Assembly: GCF_000373105.1 (NCBI RefSeq)
Contig: NZ_KB890413.1
Span: 38,790-102,789, forward strand
Length of the DNA stretch: 64,000 nucleotides
Origin: Neolewinella persica DSM 23188
Lineage (GTDB): Bacteria; Bacteroidota; Bacteroidia; Chitinophagales; Saprospiraceae
Direction of reading: 5' to 3'
Shown: positions 61,046 through 64,000 of the stretch, one piece after another
Layout of the letters: the number at the start of each line of letters is the position of its first letter
Numbering within the stretch: the first letter of the stretch is position 1
The notes under the pieces: model-generated
What the model saw: the letters and a program-made list of their open reading frames with translations, nothing else
Told to the model about the DNA's origin: nothing
The model's database searches: none
Translations under genes and position numbers: made by a program

Positions 61046-61288
61046 AGTTAAGTTGTCGGGTTGTCAGCTCAACAAAGAATAGGCCTAGAAACGTCAACTA
61101 TGGTGATAACTTGACCACCGGGTGACCCCGTCATCCTCAGTGGTCCTCCCGTAGGAAAGTACCCGGAGCAGGAGCTCCTCGCCCAAAATAACCCGACAAC
61201 TCGACAACTTGAACCCCCGTAACATAGACGACCTTTCCCTTTCAGCCTCCGTTGTTATCTTTAGCGGACAGACTTACCACTACTACTT

Positions 61289-64000
61289 ATGACCAAACTA
61301 TTAACCCTCCTACTGGTGCTTTCCGGATTGTTTTCGCTCAGTGCCCAAACGCCAACTTTCAAGTTTCTCGAAGCAGAATATTTCGCGGAAGGTTCGGAAG
61401 AATTGTACCGGGTGAGCGTAGACATGGAACGGCTGGAGCCACAGCTACAGCGAGCTCCTGCCGAATTTCAACGGCTGAATAGTAAAGCTACGGTTAAGCT
61501 TCCGCTCCCTAATGGCTCGTTTGCCGACTTCCGGGTCTTTAAGAGTCCACTGATCCCCAATCATCCGGAATTAGGGAGCTACAAAATTCACGGTCCGTGG
61601 GGAGGTGGACGGATGGCAATTTCGGCCAAGGGCATCCACGTGATGGCCAAGGGGCCAACTGGCTACTTCATGGTTACGCCAGTACCGGAAGTTACGGACC
61701 AGCACCGCGTCTCCAGCGTAAGAGATTACCTGACCCTGGCGACCACAGAAAACCTGGGAGAGCTCTCTTGCGGCAATACCTCAGATGAGGTGCTTAACCT
61801 GAATTTCCCCGAAGCAGAAATAGTACTGCCGACGGCGGACAAGTCGGCTAATGACCCGCAAAGTCTACATATTTACGACATGGCACTAACGTGTACGGGA
61901 GAATTCGCCCAGAACTTTGGTGGTACCACTGCAGCTGTTCAGGATGCTTTCAACGTGGTGATGAACCTGATCAATGCTATTTATGAAAATGATTTAGGCA
62001 TTCGCATCAATCTCCTGGATATTCCCGGGCTGATTTACCTGAATCCGGATACCGACCCTTACAGTGAAAGTGACAATGGGTTTGCTTTGTTGGATCAGAT
62101 CCAACCTGCTCTCGACTCTAATAATGTAGCCTCAGCATCCTATGACCTGGCCCATATTATTTATAGTGGTTGTAGTGGTCTGCTTGGCGTGGCACCAGGA
62201 CTGGTATGCAACGACGCAGAAGGCCGTAATAAGATTCAAGGAGCAAGTTGTATACGCAGTGGTGGTTTGGAAGTGGACGCCATCGGAACGATGGCGCACG
62301 AGATTGGACATCAATTTAGCGGCAGCCATACGTGGAGCCGCTGTGGAGGTAATAATGGAGGAGGCTGGGCCGACTTCGCTGTTGAACCAGGTGGCGGTAA
62401 TACCATCATGGCCTACGGAGAAATTTGTGATGACCAGTCTTATTCAGGGATAGAGCCTTATTTCCACTCCATCAGTGTTGAACAGATCGGCAATTATACG
62501 CGCCTCTCTAATGGAGCGCCCTGCGCCACCATTGTGGAGACGGATAACCTTACCCCCATAGTTGATTTTGTCTATGAAAACGATTTTGTTATTCCCGTCA
62601 GTACACCTTTCCGTCTGGAAGGGCAAGCTACCGATAGCAACAATGATGCTTTAACGTTCAGTTGGGAACAATTCGATACCGACAGAAGCTACAGCGGGCT
62701 GGGAACTCCGGAGGGGAACGCGCCAATTTTTCGTTCTGCAACTCCAACTACGGAGGGGTGGCGCAGGTACTTCCCCCGGCTAGACTTAATCGTTCAAAAC
62801 AGGACCATACGCGAGGAGCGCCTACCTACTTACAGCCGGGACCTCACCTTCCGCCTCACTGCGCGCGATAACAACGTAGAATCCGGAGGGGCCGACTGGA
62901 AACAAATGAATTTCCGGGCCGATGAGGCCGCCGGGCCGTTCCTCGTTAACAACCCCGACTCTTCTATTTGGTTAGTTGGAGACTATATGGAAGTGACCTG
63001 GGAGGTGGCAAGTACCAACCTTTCCCCCGTCAACTGCAAGCGGGTCAATATCCTGTTGTCCACAGATGGTGGGCAGACTTTCGACCTTGTCCTCGCCGAG
63101 AACGTAGCCAATAACGGCGGCGCATTTGTAACCGTACCTGAGGCGCTAAGTACCGAGGCCCTGATCATGGTTGAAGCTGCTGACAATATTTTCCTCAACG
63201 TCAACCAGAATAGTTTCCAGGTACTCCCGGCGGTAGTTCCTGGCTACACGCTGGAGCCTTCAATTCGGTTCGACGAAGTTTGCCTGCCTGAGGTTATTGA
63301 CATTGACCTTAACTCCGGCAGCATCCTTGACTTTGCCGCGCCCATCGCGCTGTCCGTTGATACAGCAGGTGTACCCGCAGGGGCCATCGTTTCATTTTCC
63401 TCACCTGAGCTTACTCCCGGAGAGACCTCAACCATGTCCGTTGACCTCAGTAACGTTCGCTTAAACGGCACCATCGAACTCACCATCATCGCCGTTGCTG
63501 AAGGCCTGGATACCGCCCGCCGTACCGTCCTGCTGGACGTAACGGACAATGACTACTCCGACCTCGCAACCATTGCTCCGGCAGAAGGCACCGCCGGTAT
63601 CATTCTTGCAACCACCTTCGACTGGACGGACGCAGTAAATGCTGACACCTACGAAATCGAGATCGGCACCTCTCCAACCTTCCAGGAAAACACCATTTTT
63701 GAGCGGGCCATTGGCCTGACGAACAGTCAGTACCTACCCATAGAATTTTTCGACGCCAATACCCTGTATTTTTGGCGTATTCGCCCCCTAAACAGCTGTG
63801 GCCTTGGCCCCTGGAGTGCACCGAAGAGCTTCCGTACCATCAACAGCGCATGTAATGCCTTTACGCCTGACGATGTGCCGGTAGGCCTGCCCGGTTCCGG
63901 CCCTTCCTTTACCCGTGAGTCCAGGATATTTATCGAACAGGGCGGAGCGATCAGCGACCTCAATATTCCGAATGTCAACATTCAGTACAACTTTGCCTCT
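61289..64000 (+). CDS. Secreted zinc metalloprotease, reprolysin/M12-like (5' part)
   Basis: 904 residues are visible and the frame is open at the window end. Signal peptide MTKLLTLLLVLSGLFSLSAQ. A propeptide-like region runs to ~190, then the catalytic domain with the zinc motif HEIGHQFSGSH (His337, Glu338, His341, His347) and an IMAYGEICDDQ region acting as the met-turn. Beyond ~430 are beta-sandwich repeats, then a fibronectin III-like domain (EGTAGIILATTFDWTDAVNADTYEIEIG, LYFWRIRPLNSCG), and the beginning of a proprotein convertase P-like domain (FTPDDVPVGLPGSGPS, ISDLNIPNVNIQY). A T9SS domain is expected beyond the window. The closest family is reprolysin-like metallopeptidases of Bacteroidota. 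Confidence 0.85.
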   Translation, partial: MTKLLTLLLVLSGLFSLSAQTPTFKFLEAEYFAEGSEELYRVSVDMERLEPQLQRAPAEFQRLNSKATVKLPLPNGSFADFRVFKSPLIPNHPELGSYKIHGPWGGGRMAISAKGIHVMAKGPTGYFMVTPVPEVTDQHRVSSVRDYLTLATTENLGELSCGNTSDEVLNLNFPEAEIVLPTADKSANDPQSLHIYDMALTCTGEFAQNFGGTTAAVQDAFNVVMNLINAIYENDLGIRINLLDIPGLIYLNPDTDPYSESDNGFALLDQIQPALDSNNVASASYDLAHIIYSGCSGLLGVAPGLVCNDAEGRNKIQGASCIRSGGLEVDAIGTMAHEIGHQFSGSHTWSRCGGNNGGGWADFAVEPGGGNTIMAYGEICDDQSYSGIEPYFHSISVEQIGNYTRLSNGAPCATIVETDNLTPIVDFVYENDFVIPVSTPFRLEGQATDSNNDALTFSWEQFDTDRSYSGLGTPEGNAPIFRSATPTTEGWRRYFPRLDLIVQNRTIREERLPTYSRDLTFRLTARDNNVESGGADWKQMNFRADEAAGPFLVNNPDSSIWLVGDYMEVTWEVASTNLSPVNCKRVNILLSTDGGQTFDLVLAENVANNGGAFVTVPEALSTEALIMVEAADNIFLNVNQNSFQVLPAVVPGYTLEPSIRFDEVCLPEVIDIDLNSGSILDFAAPIALSVDTAGVPAGAIVSFSSPELTPGETSTMSVDLSNVRLNGTIELTIIAVAEGLDTARRTVLLDVTDNDYSDLATIAPAEGTAGIILATTFDWTDAVNADTYEIEIGTSPTFQENTIFERAIGLTNSQYLPIEFFDANTLYFWRIRPLNSCGLGPWSAPKSFRTINSACNAFTPDDVPVGLPGSGPSFTRESRIFIEQGGAISDLNIPNVNIQYNFAS

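Overview
The window is a stretch of a Bacteroidota chromosome, most likely from the Saprospiria (Lewinella-like). Evidence: several secreted proteins end in type IX secretion (T9SS) sorting domains of type A or type B. The -7 promoter boxes read TATCTTTG, the Bacteroidota pattern. Lipoprotein signal peptides are frequent, and the gene content (DUF1800/DUF1501 pair, YHYH protein, M43 and HExxH metalloproteases, mevalonate-type HMG-CoA reductase) fits. No rRNA, IS transposase, phage gene or CRISPR array was seen. One tRNA gene (Met, CAU) is present.

Layout. 0-12 kb: end of a YHYH/T9SS protein, DinB-like protein, two esterases, DUF2911 protein, large M43 protease, lipoprotein, short methylmalonyl-CoA mutase-like protein, aldose epimerase, a small membrane protein overlapping a glycosyltransferase, and a metallophosphoesterase. 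12-18 kb: HMG-CoA reductase, a membrane-anchored TIR-like protein, YdeI-like protein, radical SAM/SPASM protein and amidohydrolase. 18-25 kb: DUF1800 plus DUF1501 pair, a beta-propeller lipoprotein, a possible restriction-methylase remnant and a D-aminoacylase-like lipoprotein.

25.4-36.9 kb: a ten-gene leftward cluster for kynurenine degradation through 3-hydroxyanthranilate and 2-aminomuconate. It covers kynurenine 3-monooxygenase, kynureninase, 3-hydroxyanthranilate dioxygenase, ACMS decarboxylase, aminomuconate semialdehyde dehydrogenase, a RidA-type 2-aminomuconate deaminase, 4-oxalocrotonate decarboxylase, hydratase, aldolase and acylating acetaldehyde dehydrogenase. Together these would convert kynurenine to pyruvate and acetyl-CoA (alanine is released by kynureninase). 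Tryptophan 2,3-dioxygenase and kynurenine formamidase are not in the window.

37-64 kb: unknown small protein, tRNA-Met, TPR/HTH sensor, a lamin-tail T9SS gene broken by an in-frame stop, metF, a 2124-residue repeat adhesin, plsC-like acyltransferase, NRDE protein, MoxR-type ATPase, TPR membrane protein, tatC, an oxidoreductase/lipoprotein/sugar phosphotransferase trio, adenine deaminase, S10 peptidase, and a secreted metalloprotease running off the end.

The most unusual layer is non-coding. A repeat family with a 19-bp GC-rich core (GGGCGCGGCCGCAGGTGCA) occurs about 20 times, often as facing inverted pairs 110-290 bp apart, and also inside coding sequence. Other layers are a second palindromic family nested in it, 8-bp tandem arrays, two very long hairpins (20039-20200 and 29110-29227), and further dispersed repeats in the spacers of the kynurenine cluster. 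Several -7 boxes lie only 4-5 bases from the ATG, suggesting leaderless mRNAs.
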